Shown here: piece by piece, positions 1 through 11,676 of the stretch
Layout: each line of letters begins with the position of its first letter
Numbering within the stretch: the first letter of the stretch is position 1
NCBI GenBank assembly: GCA_964017065.1
Contig: OZ024785.1
Location: 13,657,592-13,721,591, forward strand
Origin: Haliclona indistincta
Lineage: Eukaryota > Porifera > Demospongiae > Haplosclerida > Chalinidae
DNA: 64,000 nucleotides
Reading direction: 5' to 3'
The notes under the pieces: model-generated
The model's input: only the letters and a program-made list of their open reading frames with translations
Told to the model about the DNA's origin: nothing
Databases searched by the model: none
Position numbers and translations under genes: made by a program

Positions 1-1921
1 GTAGGTCAGAGCTTACACATGACAGCATACCACGAACAGATGTGTAACCAAAAAGACCACCAGTTTTAAGCCAAACCCGTTCCATAAATCTAGTAATTCA
101 TCTACCGATGGTGCAAGCTGACTATACAAGGCGAGTGACAAGTTTGGCGATGAATCTGGTAACTGTCTTCCTTCTTTTACGGAGAGCAGAGACGGACACC
201 ATTTTAACTGTGTGAGGTTGCTTTAACTTCTGCGAGCGATCAAGTGGAGGAGTATACGGCATTCGATCAAGTAGAGGAGTGCAGGGAACAGCTACAATCA
301 GGCTCAGGCTCAAAACTCAACTCTGTTATTTTGGATTTACATCAATTATATAGACTGTGTATCATAGTAGTCTAATGGTCTAGCATATTGTCTAGTTACA
401 ATCATGTAAGTTCATGACAGCTCTTTTTATCTAAGTTCTGACATTGTTTCTGAACTAATGGTCCTGTAACATAGGTCATAATACGTAACATCGTGTCCAC
501 GACTAACTGGTGGTTGCTGCATAAAAATGATTGATACCCAACAGATAAAAGTTCAAAGGTGAACACTGTCCCATTCTATCCCTGTCTAGGGATTGCAGAC
601 TCTCATTGCTATTTGTCAATTTTTGAGTGTTATGATTCAATGTGTTGTCCTTGATGGTAATCTGAGATGGCTTATTCGTCGAAGCATGTAGTAATATAAC
701 TTTTTGTGAACACACACATTCAGAATAAGAGTAAAATGTTTATAGAAGAGCTATAAGAGAACGATCCTAACTTGTCTGGTAGTCTCTCTAGTTTTGAAAG
801 CCCCTCAACCAGTAGTCCCTTACACTGTACATATTGAATATCTTATCTTCATCTAAAATAAGAGAACTCTCAGTGAAATCGGGAACAAGTGCTCCCTTAG
901 GATCAGCTGAATAATTCGTGTCGTGTCGGTATGTGTTGTAGGCAAACACGCAAGTATCGATTAATGAACTCCACTCCCTCTTATCTGAGTTGGTTAGTCT
1001 TTACCAGCATTCCTTGTGATGCTTGATTCAACCTCTCGACAAGCTTATTTGCCTACAGAAAATGTACAAATGTAAATATACCAACAGCATGTTTATGGCT
1101 ACAGAAGTATTATTGCTACTTGATTACCAACAAACAATTTACAGTATTACAAAACAAATTCTAGTCATCATATTTGGGATTTGGCTGCTTTCTTGCTTGA
1201 TGTGCCGAATCTTCGATGTCTTCCACAAGAAGAAGTCGTCCTTATCTTGCAGCCGCTAAGTTTGATGGCATGAAATCTATGCCGTCGCTTTTTGAAAGCA
1301 ACATTGTGCTTAAGTTGCTCAAGCTCCATTCTCTGCCAGTTTATGAACAGCCTTGTGCAGCGAATGTTTCAATTCTGTTCAATTGTACTGATGATCCGCC
1401 CTTCTTATTATGAAATTGCTCTGTTGCTTGCCAATATCTTCCACCGATCTTCTTTCCGAGCCAATTCTCAAGAAAATTGAGGTCGAAATCGGAAATTTTT
1501 TTTTCTGTGAATAGCCTGAGAAGACGTTCAACAAACGGTCTAGCTGTTGCATTTTCTCTCCAGCTACTCATAGTTGCATGTTTCCTCACCGCTACTGATT
1601 ACAGTTAGACAACCAACTTGCAAACTGAAGAGTTAAATATGCAAGTATACATATTGCTTGTCATTGTTATTATTATGCGCTCTATTATTGTGCAAGCACA
1701 CACAAAACATCCCGTCATGACAATATTTTACCTCATGGAACTCAACTCAAGGTGGCTAGTCTTTCCTAATAGAGCACAGAAGTAATTACCTATGATACCA
1801 CTAGAGGTGTGGTATAGTTTGGTTAGTCACACATTTCACGAACTCGACAATGTCATCCACTTCTACTGCACCTGTGGTTGCCTCAAGCTACATGGAGAGT
1901 TAAAAAGATAATTGAATTTAA
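1..1921. other. Spacer with no supported gene
   Basis: No exon with a recognisable protein motif was found on either strand. The longest open stretch (1341-1589, minus) is 82 codons and matches no family I know. A 35-bp stretch inside it (1345-1379) recurs with a few changes at 10481-10515 in the same orientation, so that part is probably repeat-derived. Confidence 0.5.
1345..1379. repeat. Dispersed repeat fragment, copy 1
   Basis: The sequence beginning GAACAGCCTTGTGCAG matches 10481-10515 with two differences. Read on the minus strand, both copies give similar peptides (ETF.AQGCS). This suggests two relics of the same mobile-element coding region, but the flanks diverge too far to name it. 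Confidence 0.5.
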
Positions 1922-2976
1922 GGTGGTATGGAAGCGAAGGTGTGAATTTGGAAGAATTTTTTTATTTATGTATAATTTCTGAAACATAAAATACTGTGCA
2001 AGTTGGAGTTATTATAATGGTTGTTTGAGGCGTGTAGCATGCAATCACAATACAAGAAGAGGTCCTGAGAATTAGTGTTCATATTATGGCGCTTCAGATA
2101 CACCCACTGTATTTGTTAATTTTTCTCAAAGCTATTGCCAGAAGCACTGTATGCCAGTATATTGAATAGAATTCTATGGAGAACGCCAAGGGCTAACTTT
2201 TCAGCAGAGGCCGCAATTGGATCGCCCTTTAGTATCCCGTAAGGCAGCAAAGAAGCAAACTTGGCTCACTTTCCTACAAAGACGCCAGTAGGAGCCTACG
2301 AAGAGCGTGGAACTGCGGCTTCTGGCCAAAAATTTAGCACGCTAGTGTACTAGCGGGGAATCAATTCTTACCTGACAGTGCTGTTCGGTAGAAAAGTTAC
2401 CATACTCTTTGTGCACGCTACACGCAGTGGCTACGTTATACACGGCCTTAGTCAGACTATGTGAAAATACATCGTTTGTTTCGTGACTCGACACTCTACA
2501 GTAACCTTCTGAGTCATTCTGACCTCCACAAGCCCCACTAGACGCCGTCAGAACCGCAGAACAACCTAGCCGCGACCGCAGTGCCCCGCCCTAGCAACGC
2601 GTCCACAAATTATGAATAATATTAACATACACGTGCGATAAAACGTACCGCGAACGATCTTGGCTGCAACGTGTTGTAGCGTCACCTGTTGGCTGTAAAA
2701 GCTTTGTTTAGTCTTTGTACAGCTTCTTCTAGCCCAAGACTTGGACTGCGGCTGCACTAACACCACAGAGACGTTGTACTTACGTATACGGATTATTGTT
2801 ATTGCATTCCATCGCCCACGCATAGCAACCAGTTGGGTAACATTTGTACAACAATATCTTAGCAACCAAGGAGTTTACTTCAATTTCCTTTGAGGATCCT
2901 ATTTGTATGCACCAACTCTACAACATACTTTAAAATGAAACAAATTGAAGACGTCAAATTTCGCTTCCGTACAACC
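1922..2976. mobile_element. TIR element with TTAA target duplication (1055 bp)
   Basis: The left end reads GGTGGTATGGAAGCGAA and the right end, reverse-complemented, GGTTGTACGGAAGCGAA: 15 of 17 bases match. TTAA flanks both ends (1918-1921 and 2977-2980). Weaker inverted similarity continues for roughly 100 bp inward. TTAA duplications are known for piggyBac and Kolobok superfamilies. No transposase is seen inside, only a short minus-strand ORF (2566-2865) without motifs, so it is probably non-autonomous. Its termini resemble those of the elements at 26.9 and 48.8 kb. Confidence 0.75.
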
Positions 2977-2980
2977 TTAA

Positions 2981-4246
2981 AGGTAACCTGAATACATACC
3001 TAGAACGGTATTGTAAAGCTGATATGCTCATGTATATTTGAATTTCAATATTGCTGTAAGCTACTAACTTACTAACACCAATGATCAATCATACTTTGCC
3101 TTCATACCGTAAATTGCAAGTCCTTTGTCATAATATCCAAACCACCTGTCCTGTATGATTATTTTATTCTTGTGCAATGTATAATGTGTATACTGTAAAT
3201 AAACTTTATAATAGCTCGTAGTCATGTTTTAAATTGGGCAAGGCATTGCATAATTTGCACTGCTATAGTGCAAATTATAGTGTTGCGATTACATCCGAAC
3301 TCACTCAGGAGACAAACCTTACTCATGTGAGGAATGTCGACAGGAGGAACAAACAAAAAACACAAGAAAAACGCCTCTATGGATAATTGACCGAACAATT
3401 TAAACAACTGACAAACTATACGACATTACATTTATGCTTAAGTTAAAGAAAGCTAATTATCTACAATTTAAAGGAAGTCCTCCAAAACCAATCATCAAAA
3501 TGTGCTGCTGTGTGTGTACAACAGCCCTTAGTCCTTTCCTATCTGCTCTTGGGATCTTCAGCTGGTCAGACAGAATGTCACACCACAAGCAACAATGACG
3601 ACCTAGTCACAGGGGATTCATTAATTTCTCCCATTTTGAAGCAGATTACGTCATGATAATTATTAATTATCATGACGAGATGCAAAAGCAGCTGAATTAG
3701 TGCCACATTGAGTGATTGCACAATATAAGTTTCTTCTTGCTGACTATATGAAAACATAAATGAAGCAACCACAACTCTGAGTGCCTTTTACCATTGCAAC
3801 AACATGTAACTGTTTCAGCAAGTGGAAGACTAACTGCCTATTTGGAGCAAGTAATTTTCGATGAAATAGTTCAGTAACTTCTTCATCGTTTCCCTCTTAT
3901 TTCTTGACTCCCTATTGGTACTCATCTCGTCTCTTCCTTCGCACTGGTACTCACCTCAGACAAGAATGTGAATTACGGTTCGCCTTTATACCGAGTGTAC
4001 CCGTCATTTTATTATTATGCCAATGGGCGGAGCATGCAGTAATAATTTAGCGCTTTGTAAACAATGTCTGACTATGAATCACAGCATGCAACTCAGCAAG
4101 TTATCACAGCAATACTAGAGCAGTCCCATACTCAAGCTGTAGCAATTGTTTTGACTATGCAATTGTGCATCTAGCTTAGGTACCTATTTTTTATTCCTGC
4201 ACTTCTCCTAAAAACAAACAAACTCGAATACGAGCTATGATGACTC
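2981..4246. other. Spacer; short hairpins only
   Basis: No gene is recognised. A near-perfect palindrome (TCATGATAATTATTAATTAT and its mirror) lies around 3649-3678, and a small hairpin repeating TAGTGCAAATTA lies near 3260-3280. Open frames here are 60-64 codons and lack domain motifs. Confidence 0.45.
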
Positions 4247-4432
4247 TGCACAGCCCTGAGAACTCCCTGTCTAACAATTTTATCTATCTTGTCAATGGAT
4301 GCTGCTTATAATGAGTAAGTGACAGACAATATTGTGATGGTTTATTGTGATGTATGATGCATTTATCCAACTGTGTGAGTGTGATAGAGCTCAAAACATG
4401 GAATCACACAATAAGGGACCTGGCATCCCAGA
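4247..4432 (-). mobile_element. Solo piggyBac 3' tail remnant
   Basis: This segment aligns along its length to 54740-54922, the 3' end of the piggyBac pseudogene. Shared blocks include GCCCTGAGAAC, CTGTCTAACA, ATGAGTAAGTGACAGA, ATTGTGATGG and GGGACCTGGCAT, in the same order and orientation. The blocks are separated by small indels, so this is an older or independently decayed copy. Only the last part of the C-terminal Cys-rich region and the 3' untranslated DNA remain; nothing upstream resembles transposase. Confidence 0.7.
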
Positions 4433-5234
4433 CCGGTAGATTCTCGAACTCCTGTAAGCATGTTATAACGAACTGCATCAGCCGTGTGTAGCCACGAATT
4501 AGTGATTAAATCTAGACTCAGAAACAAGAAGGGAGTTCGACACCATTGTCTGAATAACTAATAGTTCACAATTAGCATACATAAACATATTATGCACACC
4601 TTCACTATCACTGGTTTCCAAATCAGAATATATGTCTATTTCAACTTCAGGGGTTGTTCATGTCCAATCAATTCTCCTACTACAATTATTGTTCTTATTT
4701 ATTTACAATTATTCTTCTTAAAATTATTGGCTTTTATTCTTATTGTGAATGTTTTACACCAAAGAGACATGCTTTATTTGCCTGTCTATCTGGTGTGGAA
4801 GCAGTAGCCCAATACAGCTGATGGTCTTCATTTTTCTTCATTCTTCCTTTTGTTCAAATCTTTATTATTTTTTGTACAGCATGGTTTGGTGGTTGCTGAT
4901 ATTCTCTTAGAGCCTTTGACTTTTGTGTAAATAACCACCAAACTTCATTCTATGGATTTAAAAATATGCCTGGTTACCAGAATCATTATCTTCAGTTCCT
5001 CTGGTATCTTCCATTTGCATTATAATGGTGGCGGCTTTCTATTGTGATTACTTGATTTATGAGATGCTCTGGAAACAGTCTGGCTGAAATTGTTGATCGA
5101 GGTGTATTAACGACTGAGTAGGTTTACAAACTCAATAATTAATAACGACAGTAATAGTTTGTGTCACTCTAATCACTCAGTCATGATAATAACCTGCCTG
5201 AACGCTTGACAGTATAATAGTACTCACCATTTGT
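4433..5234. other. Spacer with no supported gene
   Basis: AT-rich DNA without a recognised motif. The plus-strand ORF at 4592-4807 is hydrophobic because of T-rich sequence and is not treated as a gene. Confidence 0.45.
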
Positions 5235-5667
5235 CCCCAAGGAGAATCCTAGCTGTGGTTGTACATTAGTACCTAACAACAGATCGTTTGGTGCATCCTT
5301 TCGCGCTAGAATGGTAGTGATCAGCTGATACTGTCCTGGACAAAGTGAGTTCAAACTGAGCGATGAAGTCTAAATGGTGTCCGCCATAATTCTTCAGCAT
5401 ATCATCAGGATCTTTGAGCTACTTGCGAGTAGATTTCATCCACTGTGCATCTGTCTGTTCCTTAGGTCGGTTGCTTTTGAGAACCATCTCTAAAGAAGCG
5501 ATAGTCACTGGCGATCCAGTGTCGATTAGGGCTTCGACACTGATCCCTTCGACTGCAACAGTATCGTAGACAGTAGGTCCCAACCTTGAACCCTTGTCAG
5601 CTCGATTAATATTATACCTTTGTAGGTGATGATGAAACCAATGACCAAACTCATACGAAACATGCAA
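5235..5667 (-). pseudogene. LTR-retrotransposon aspartic protease fragment (Gypsy-like)
   Basis: The minus strand encodes a retropepsin-type protease. The catalytic loop reads EALIDTGSPVTIASL, with the active-site D-T-G triad; the flap-side end reads KDAPNDLLLGTNVQPQLGF, matching the conserved LLGTD-like strand of Gypsy-type Pol. Spacing between motifs is normal for the family, but the frame is broken by a stop at 5419, and the second motif lies in another frame. No reverse transcriptase or integrase follows, so this is a truncated relic. Other retropepsin-bearing elements cannot be excluded. Confidence 0.75.
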
Positions 5668-6332
5668 AAATTAACAAGAATTTTTAATAATTATACAATT
5701 TTTAATAATTACCTAATACAACTGTATGCCGCAGGCAAAGTTGCACGCTGCTGACTTCGATGGCAGCATAGTCTGCCTTGTTTGCGTTCTTAGAAGAACG
5801 GGTGAGTTTTAACCACGGGCTCGATCTCAAAGACGCCGTGCAGTGGAGTGAAGTTGCTAGAGACAGTGCAAGTCCTTGGATGGATGATGACACTGGTAGA
5901 CAAGGAACTGAAGTAGAGACTCGCAGCTGGAGTAATCCAGAGGAAAGCAGCTGCGCTTTGATAGCAGTAATCATTTTTGCATGCTTTTGCCTCCCCTAGC
6001 TAGTCCACGGGAAATAAACGGGCGTTTGCGGCCGTGACGTCACGCGGAAAATGGTCCGTTACGTTCTTTTGTGTGACATCTCCAACAACACCCTTGACAC
6101 TTCAAAGTACGGGAGAATTTTCAAGGATAGCAATTTATTAGTTACATGTACTGACCGAATTCAAGTCAGTAGAATCATCGTGCTGGGTAGTATTATATTA
6201 CCAGAGACAGTAAGAGACACACTGGAACTTGACTGGAAATTTACTTCGTAAATAATTTTACCAAAAATTAGTAATCTTTCAATCACTGCTATTATTGCAC
6301 GTCATGACCAATTACAATTAACAGGTTCAGTT
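5668..6332. other. Spacer; unrecognised ORFs
   Basis: Overlapping ORFs occur on both strands at 5702-5999. The minus frame (5702-5974) could be Gag/Pol sequence upstream of the neighbouring protease, but it shows no zinc knuckle. The plus ORF at 6051-6251 shows no motif. Confidence 0.35.
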
Positions 6333-6850
6333 CTATGCCACTAGCTTGTGCATAGCAGCAATCACTAGGGCTTTCTGTTCAGCAAATTCATGTGGAGGAA
6401 GTACATTTAGCTCTAGCAGTTCCTGTAGTTCCCTTAGTTCCTGTAGATGCCCCCTTCTCAACTCAGAGGCTTTTCCAGGCGAGTGTCTACCTGAAGGTCT
6501 GGAATCTGGAGTGTCTGCTGGAGTGGTTTTAACTGTGTCTGCTGGAGTGGCATTTTTAGTGGCATCGATTGGAGTTCATCCACTTTCTCTTCAATTTGCG
6601 TTCTCTTGCTAGGTGGGTTAATGGAAGGTGATGGTCGCTTATTTCCAACATCAGGGCTATCTTGCTTTGCTCCATCACACCATAGCATGACATCGCGCTT
6701 GGTTCCTATTGATGAATACATTGAAGGTAATATATGGTATTTTAGGTGCTCCCTCTTCGATTAGAGTAGGACGAGCTTCATCATCACCCCAGCTTTCACT
6801 CCAAATTTCCTCCCAATCATCATCTAATGGTGAGGTGCAAGGTTTAAGTA
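6333..6850 (-). CDS. Unknown acidic/leucine-rich protein, 3' part
   Basis: A minus-strand gene tail reads in order: an acidic Trp-rich stretch (DDDWEEIWSESWGDDEARP) near 6825-6770; a region with VMLWCDG and NKRPSPSINPPSKRTQ; a Gln/Pro/Leu segment; and a leucine-rich helix (QELRELQELLELN) ending in PHEFAEQKALVIAAMHKL before a TAG at 6333-6335. The frame changes at about 6460, so a one-base indel or an unseen short intron separates the last two parts. I do not recognise the family. The helix could be a coiled coil. The 612-bp TIR element at 6928 lies just 5' of it. Confidence 0.45.
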
Positions 6851-6927
6851 ACTTAACACTGAATCATACCATCAAAAAATTCTTCTCGATACTCCACCAT
6901 TTACTCCACCATTTACCATCACCATTA

Positions 6928-7539
6928 GAGAGATTAAGATGCACGTCACGTGAAACTTAACGTGTACGCAGAACCTGTAATTCACGTTAGACGTTACAGG
7001 TAGCATTCCAATGGCAATTAAGATTCGCGTTTACCTGTGCTGAGCGCTCGGACGACTGGATAACCAGGAAGACGACTAGCTGTCAAAATTTTAGCTTTTG
7101 CATTCAGAGTGGATTGAAAGGTAAGGAAAACGTCATGAATAACAGCTACACAAGTCGGTAGCTATGCAAGAACTATAGCACTTCGAGCCGAGCAGTGCAG
7201 AGGCTTGATTGAATATCATACGCTCGATGAAAGTATGGTCGCTCCTGTTCTGACGACTCGCCTGGGCGAAGGACAGCACATACAAGCGTTTCAACAGGTC
7301 AAGTGTGTAGAGCAGGCATCAAACAACAGTTTAGTTTAAAGCAAACGTGGATCTGATGAAACTCAGAGCTGCAAAATGTTCAGGGAAACAGCCAACCTGT
7401 AGAAGGGGGTCTAGACGTACGTAACGGGTAAAATCAACGGGTAGCCAGCAAATTGTACCTGACTTGTAGTGCTCACGTGATCATTTACACGTTACGCGTT
7501 ACACGTACTGAGTGAAAGACGTGCATCTTAATCTCGCTA
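6928..7539. mobile_element. MITE-like element with 17-bp inverted termini
   Basis: The left terminus (6931-6947) reads AGATTAAGATGCACGTC, and its exact reverse complement closes the element (7518-7534). The same direct sequence, TTACCATCACCAT, lies immediately outside both ends (6913-6925 and 7540-7552), which could be a target-site duplication although it is low in complexity. No coding motif is seen inside. The length of about 612 bp fits a non-autonomous DNA transposon. The superfamily is not determined. Confidence 0.65.
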
Positions 7540-7690
7540 TTACCATCACCATCACCTCCACCATTTACATCAACTCACACAGTGTTGACAGTTCTTGTTC
7601 ACCAAAGTGATATGTGATCTGTTGAGAATTCTTGAACGAAGTTGGCCAATTTCACCCCTTTAAAAATGTTGTAGTGTTGTCATGCACTTT

Positions 7691-8274
7691 TTACTACATA
7701 TGGCACCGGCAATTGTGAAAACTTGCTTCTGACAGGGAAGAACGTCATATTAGCTGGCACGATAATTGGCAGAAGAGTCCTCCAGATTCGACAGAAGTAA
7801 TGAAGTGTATGCTGTCTCATGACTACTGTGAGACAGCTCACAGGCATTATTGTGCAGTTTCCACAAGTGAGATTTGGTCGTACTACATTGGAGCAAGTGC
7901 AGATCTGATCGCTTGTACCCAGGGATACGTCCTGGTAACAGAACGGCATTGTCTTCGGCATAATTCCTGATGAAAGTAATCACGCAGGACACATCATCAA
8001 AGGTCAGTGATTTCACTGGAAGCCTTATAGTGTTGCCATGTACCCTGGGTGCAATGCCATTCTCACTGCAGCTGCCCTTGATGTTGGCGTACTGGTCCTT
8101 ACCTGTGGCGAGGAAAAAGAGGAAAGTCCGAAAACACACGCGTTTCGTTTGATGGTAGAAAGTTCCTCTTGTTCTCTGTCTCTCTGCGTCCTGGTTCAGT
8201 ACCCAACTGCTCAAACCATTGGGACCAGCTGCTAATGGTTCGATGACATCATGATATCGCATTTCAATAATCAT
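7691..8274 (-). pseudogene. Transposon-type ORF with LPGRIPGYKRSD motif
   Basis: An uninterrupted 174-codon minus-strand frame contains, in order, a TFLFFLATGKDQY-like motif, the NG.(A/S)PRVHGN motif, RLPVKSLTFDDV, and FIRNYAEDNAVLLPGRIPGY followed by KRSDLHLL and STTKSHLW. This motif set is familiar from an unnamed family repeated many times in cnidarian, mollusc and fish genomes, which I take to be transposon-encoded. Near 7800 the frame shifts: the expected continuation (YFCRIWRTLLPIIVP) lies in the neighbouring frame to about 7700. The copy is truncated downstream and probably inactive. Family membership is from memory of motifs only. Confidence 0.6.
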
Positions 8275-10893
8275 TGATAACTAATGGAGCTACAAATAAA
8301 TAATGGTAGTAATTACATAATTATCTTACAGTGTCAGTATGGAAAAAGAAGTGTCTATCCTTGTACCGAGCCTCAAAGTCCTCAAAAATGCATGTTGATT
8401 TCGAAATGCAAGAATTAGGAGAGGCTATGGAGAAAAAAAAACAATTTTATTGTTGTATTATTATTCCATTGCTTACCATTGAAGGAAAAAATCGGTCTGA
8501 GTACAAGATCTCTTTTGAGGAGGTGAATCACACATCTTGATAAAAGATGCACAGAATTTAAGCAGAGCAGTGTGGAACCCCTGATATACCTTAAGGACAT
8601 GATACACTACTCAACTTCTTTCTTGCTTGCTTAAGTGTACCAAATGCACATGCCTGCACACTGTGTAATGTACTCTGCCACTGTGACAACTGCCATATGA
8701 ACTAAGATGCTTCAGATTGATCTATGTTAAAGTTAGGCAAGTAATTTTTACTGATGCTTGATTGGAGTGAACTAACAAATGAATTGCACCAGTCAACACT
8801 TGAGGTGAATGAGCTATGCCATATCCTGAAACAATCACTTCCATCGTTACTTCCGGTCAGGCATAGTGCTGGCTGTTTCAGGCACTCAACACAACCCTAT
8901 AATTGTGCTGTCTCTCTCCTGTGCACCGGTTTGTCAATGATTCTGACAATTTTCTTTACCATTGCTGCCACAACGACTGAAATTCATCCCTGACATTACT
9001 GATGTGATGAGGTTTTCGAGGCCCACACTTTGTTCTCTGTCACCAGGTAAAAAATTCCCCATAGACAGGGAAAAAAATCGTTTATCATACTCAAGCATTT
9101 TACCAACAGTACAATGCTGACCTGAAAATTTAGTTTCATCAGAAAAACACAATATACTGGCGGTGGTGAATAGACTTCATATGTTGTAAACTCAGTACGG
9201 ATTTGGATTTGCAGCAGTTGTCTTAGTCTATTAAAATTGCTCTAACTGAACCAACATAAGGTGGGCTTCTGCTGCTTTCAGTACCTGTAGGGATTGTATA
9301 GTTTGAACAAAAATGCTTTGTTGTAGTTATTCGTACAGTAGACTTATCAGTTTCTGGCATGTTGGTAGATCTCATGATAGCAGTGCTGTTTTTTTTGGAA
9401 GACCCAACATAGGTCACTCATTGGTTTCGTTATTATTATGTATGGTGTTAGCTTTCGCCATAGCGGTGAATGTTCAATATGCAACTGGTGTAATTGTGAC
9501 AATTTTCACAGATTCCATTCAATTCCAGATTCCATTCCATTCAAATTGTCCTCACTTAGCAGCAAGGGCAGTCTAGCTTGGCATATAACTGTAAACACCT
9601 ACAGTAGCAATCTGCACAGACCAAAGCACCACAATTTAGCTCTATCGGCTGTCTACTGCCCATGAAATAAAAATATTTGCTAATAAAAATTAAGAGTATT
9701 GATTTTAACACATTACCAAATCCAGTTGACTGGTTCAACATTGTTTTTACGGAGTGTATCTATCATAGTAATTACTCGTTCTTGCATGAACACAGCCTGC
9801 ATGAATTCAGACATAATTACCAATGAAATATTATTTTTAAAATCTACTATGTTGCTAGTCATATTCTTCTCCCATATCTGTAGATGGGGTCCTGAGCTTT
9901 CTACCAAAAGTTTTGCGCAATAACCTCACTTCGATGCTTCTGCTCAAACACATGACGAAAGAAAACAACAGCTACTGCTCAACTCTATAGTCAAAAGTAA
10001 TGTAAAAATTAAAGAACTTCTTGACAGATTCAAATATCTCTACTTGTTGTGGTAGATAGACCACCTACTTGGTAACAATACCAGTGCATGCTCAGGCATG
10101 CATGGAATGCAATAATAGGTCTATGAATATCATTAACCTTCCAATACACTGAATTCATCAGTCTGTACAGAGCAGACTGGAAAACATGTTTGCTCTGTAA
10201 GAGTGCTTCTCAAGCTGGCTTAGCAATCTGATACCCAAAACAAGTGTGTTTTGTATCCGGTATGCTTCCACAAGAAGCACTGTAGAGTGATACTGTCTTC
10301 TTACGATGCTGAATAAAAAAGTGTTGAACAAGCGTCGCCATCCTGCACTAATGTGTTCAGTCTCTGATCATCCTCCATCGTGTGAACTTAAGATGGATCT
10401 TAACCGTAACGTGGATCTCCATCCTCCAAGTTTTGTTTGACTTGTCTCTTTACTTTCCATTTTCAAAGGTAAAGGAACAGGAACAGCCTTGTGCAGTGAA
10501 TGTTTCAGTTCTGTTGTCTTTAAATTCATCCATAACTCTTAGCTCCAGGAACATTTAAGTGCAGCTCTTGCTGCACTTAATTGCTCCATGCTGGTAGTCC
10601 TAGGATTTTGGTTGCTTGTAGGATCGCATGAATGCAGTTCCAAGGCAAGGTTGGGTTGAGTGGTGCTTGTCGGCGAAAAAGCTTGTCATATTCGAGCTAC
10701 GCTGAACCTCCATGGAACCTAATTTCATGCTTCATAAATTTGTATTTTTGTTTGTTGGTAAGACCAGCCCAATCGAAATCTATGATTCAAATGACATGGC
10801 CAGATTCGGTGTCAATCACTAAAACGGTGACACGTACCAGCCGATTGAATCCTGAATATTGTTACAGTGGGATGACAGGTACTCTATGAGTTG
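8275..10893. other. Spacer with no supported gene
   Basis: Several 60-87 codon ORFs occur on both strands (for example 8934-9152, 9313-9576 and 9713-9907). None shows a domain motif, signal peptide with continuation, or in-phase splice partner. Contains the second copy (10481-10515) of the dispersed fragment seen at 1345-1379. Confidence 0.4.
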
Positions 10894-11196
10894 TCACAAT
10901 GTGTAGTGAAACCATTCTTCTTGTGGCACAGACACTGGAGTGACGGAGTCAAGAGATTTCTGACGAGTAAGATCAGCAAAATGGTTAATAGCAAACCCGA
11001 CACCATTACTATTATACTTTTGATTCAACTTCTCTACTAGCTGAATATTGCTAGCGAATACAGACTGTCTCGCTTTCCTCTCTTGCTCGCCGCTGTATAC
11101 TTTGCCATGTACCATGCACCACTCATCGAAACCTATAGCACTGGTAGCGTGTGAATACGCTAGAAAGAGCAGCACTAAATGCACAATAATGGCCAT
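10894..11196 (-). CDS. Cathepsin propeptide inhibitor (I29) domain protein or first exon
   Basis: A 100-residue ORF starts with a clear signal peptide (MAIIVHLVLLFLAYSHATSA). It is followed by an I29 inhibitor prodomain: FDEWCMVHGKVYSGEQERKA, the ERFNIN-type pattern (E..R...F..N....) and GVGFAINHFADLT, the end of the propeptide fold. Papain-family cysteine proteases carry this region before the catalytic domain. Here the frame ends 25 residues later, and no catalytic Cys motif (QG.CGSCW) was found in the next 400 bp downstream. It may be a free-standing protease inhibitor, like CTLA-2 or cystatin-like propeptides, or a truncated cathepsin gene. It would enter the secretory pathway. Confidence 0.7.
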   Translation of the reverse strand: MAIIVHLVLLFLAYSHATSAIGFDEWCMVHGKVYSGEQERKARQSVFASNIQLVEKLNQKYNSNGVGFAINHFADLTRQKSLDSVTPVSVPQEEWFHYTL

Positions 11197-11239
11197 CTTA
11201 TCGCCGGGGTGAAATTAGCTTGTCGGTGTGCCTCACAGT

Positions 11240-11526
11240 CTAGTCAGCAGCCTTGGCGCTGTATTTATGTTCCGCGTTTTTTTTAGGAATTTGCGCTTTC
11301 TGGAGAAAGCGCAGTAGTTCGGCAAGTAGACTAGCACCACAAAGCTCAAGACGAGGTACTGTCAAGTGTTCGATAGGCGCCACCTTCGTCTTTGAAGTAA
11401 CAAGTGTCACGTGGATGGCGCCATCAGAGTCAACCCTTCTTAGGTATGCAACCGCAGCATAAGCTAGCTCGGATGCATCGCAAAACCCATGAAGCTGTGT
11501 TGAAACAATCGTGCATTGTTCATCAT
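11240..11526 (-). pseudogene. BEL/Pao retrotransposon Pol fragment (RNase H-like region)
   Basis: The minus strand reads QLHGFCDASELAYAAVAYLR, then HVTLVTSKTKVAP and LTVPRLELCGASLLAELL. This is the signature of the Pao-type Pol region between reverse transcriptase and integrase (Peptidase_A17/RNase H-like). The frame is open for about 95 codons and then stops (AKAAD*). No reverse transcriptase upstream or integrase downstream was identified. The cathepsin-like ORF begins only 44 bp away in the same orientation, so its promoter may lie in this fragment. Confidence 0.8.
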
Positions 11527-11676
11527 AACTTATTTTAGTGCAGAATTCAATTAATCAAAAGAGCTGAATTTTAATCAAACAATAGTACAATAATACACAA
11601 ACTCAACATGATCAGTTATACGTGATTGTATTGATCGTTCAAGTTTAATTGCTATTCTTCAAGTCAGTGATCACTG

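Noticed and set aside
2566..2865. 99-codon ORF inside the 1922-2976 element as a transposase
   Set aside because: No DDE, HTH or zinc-finger motif, and the length is far below any transposase.
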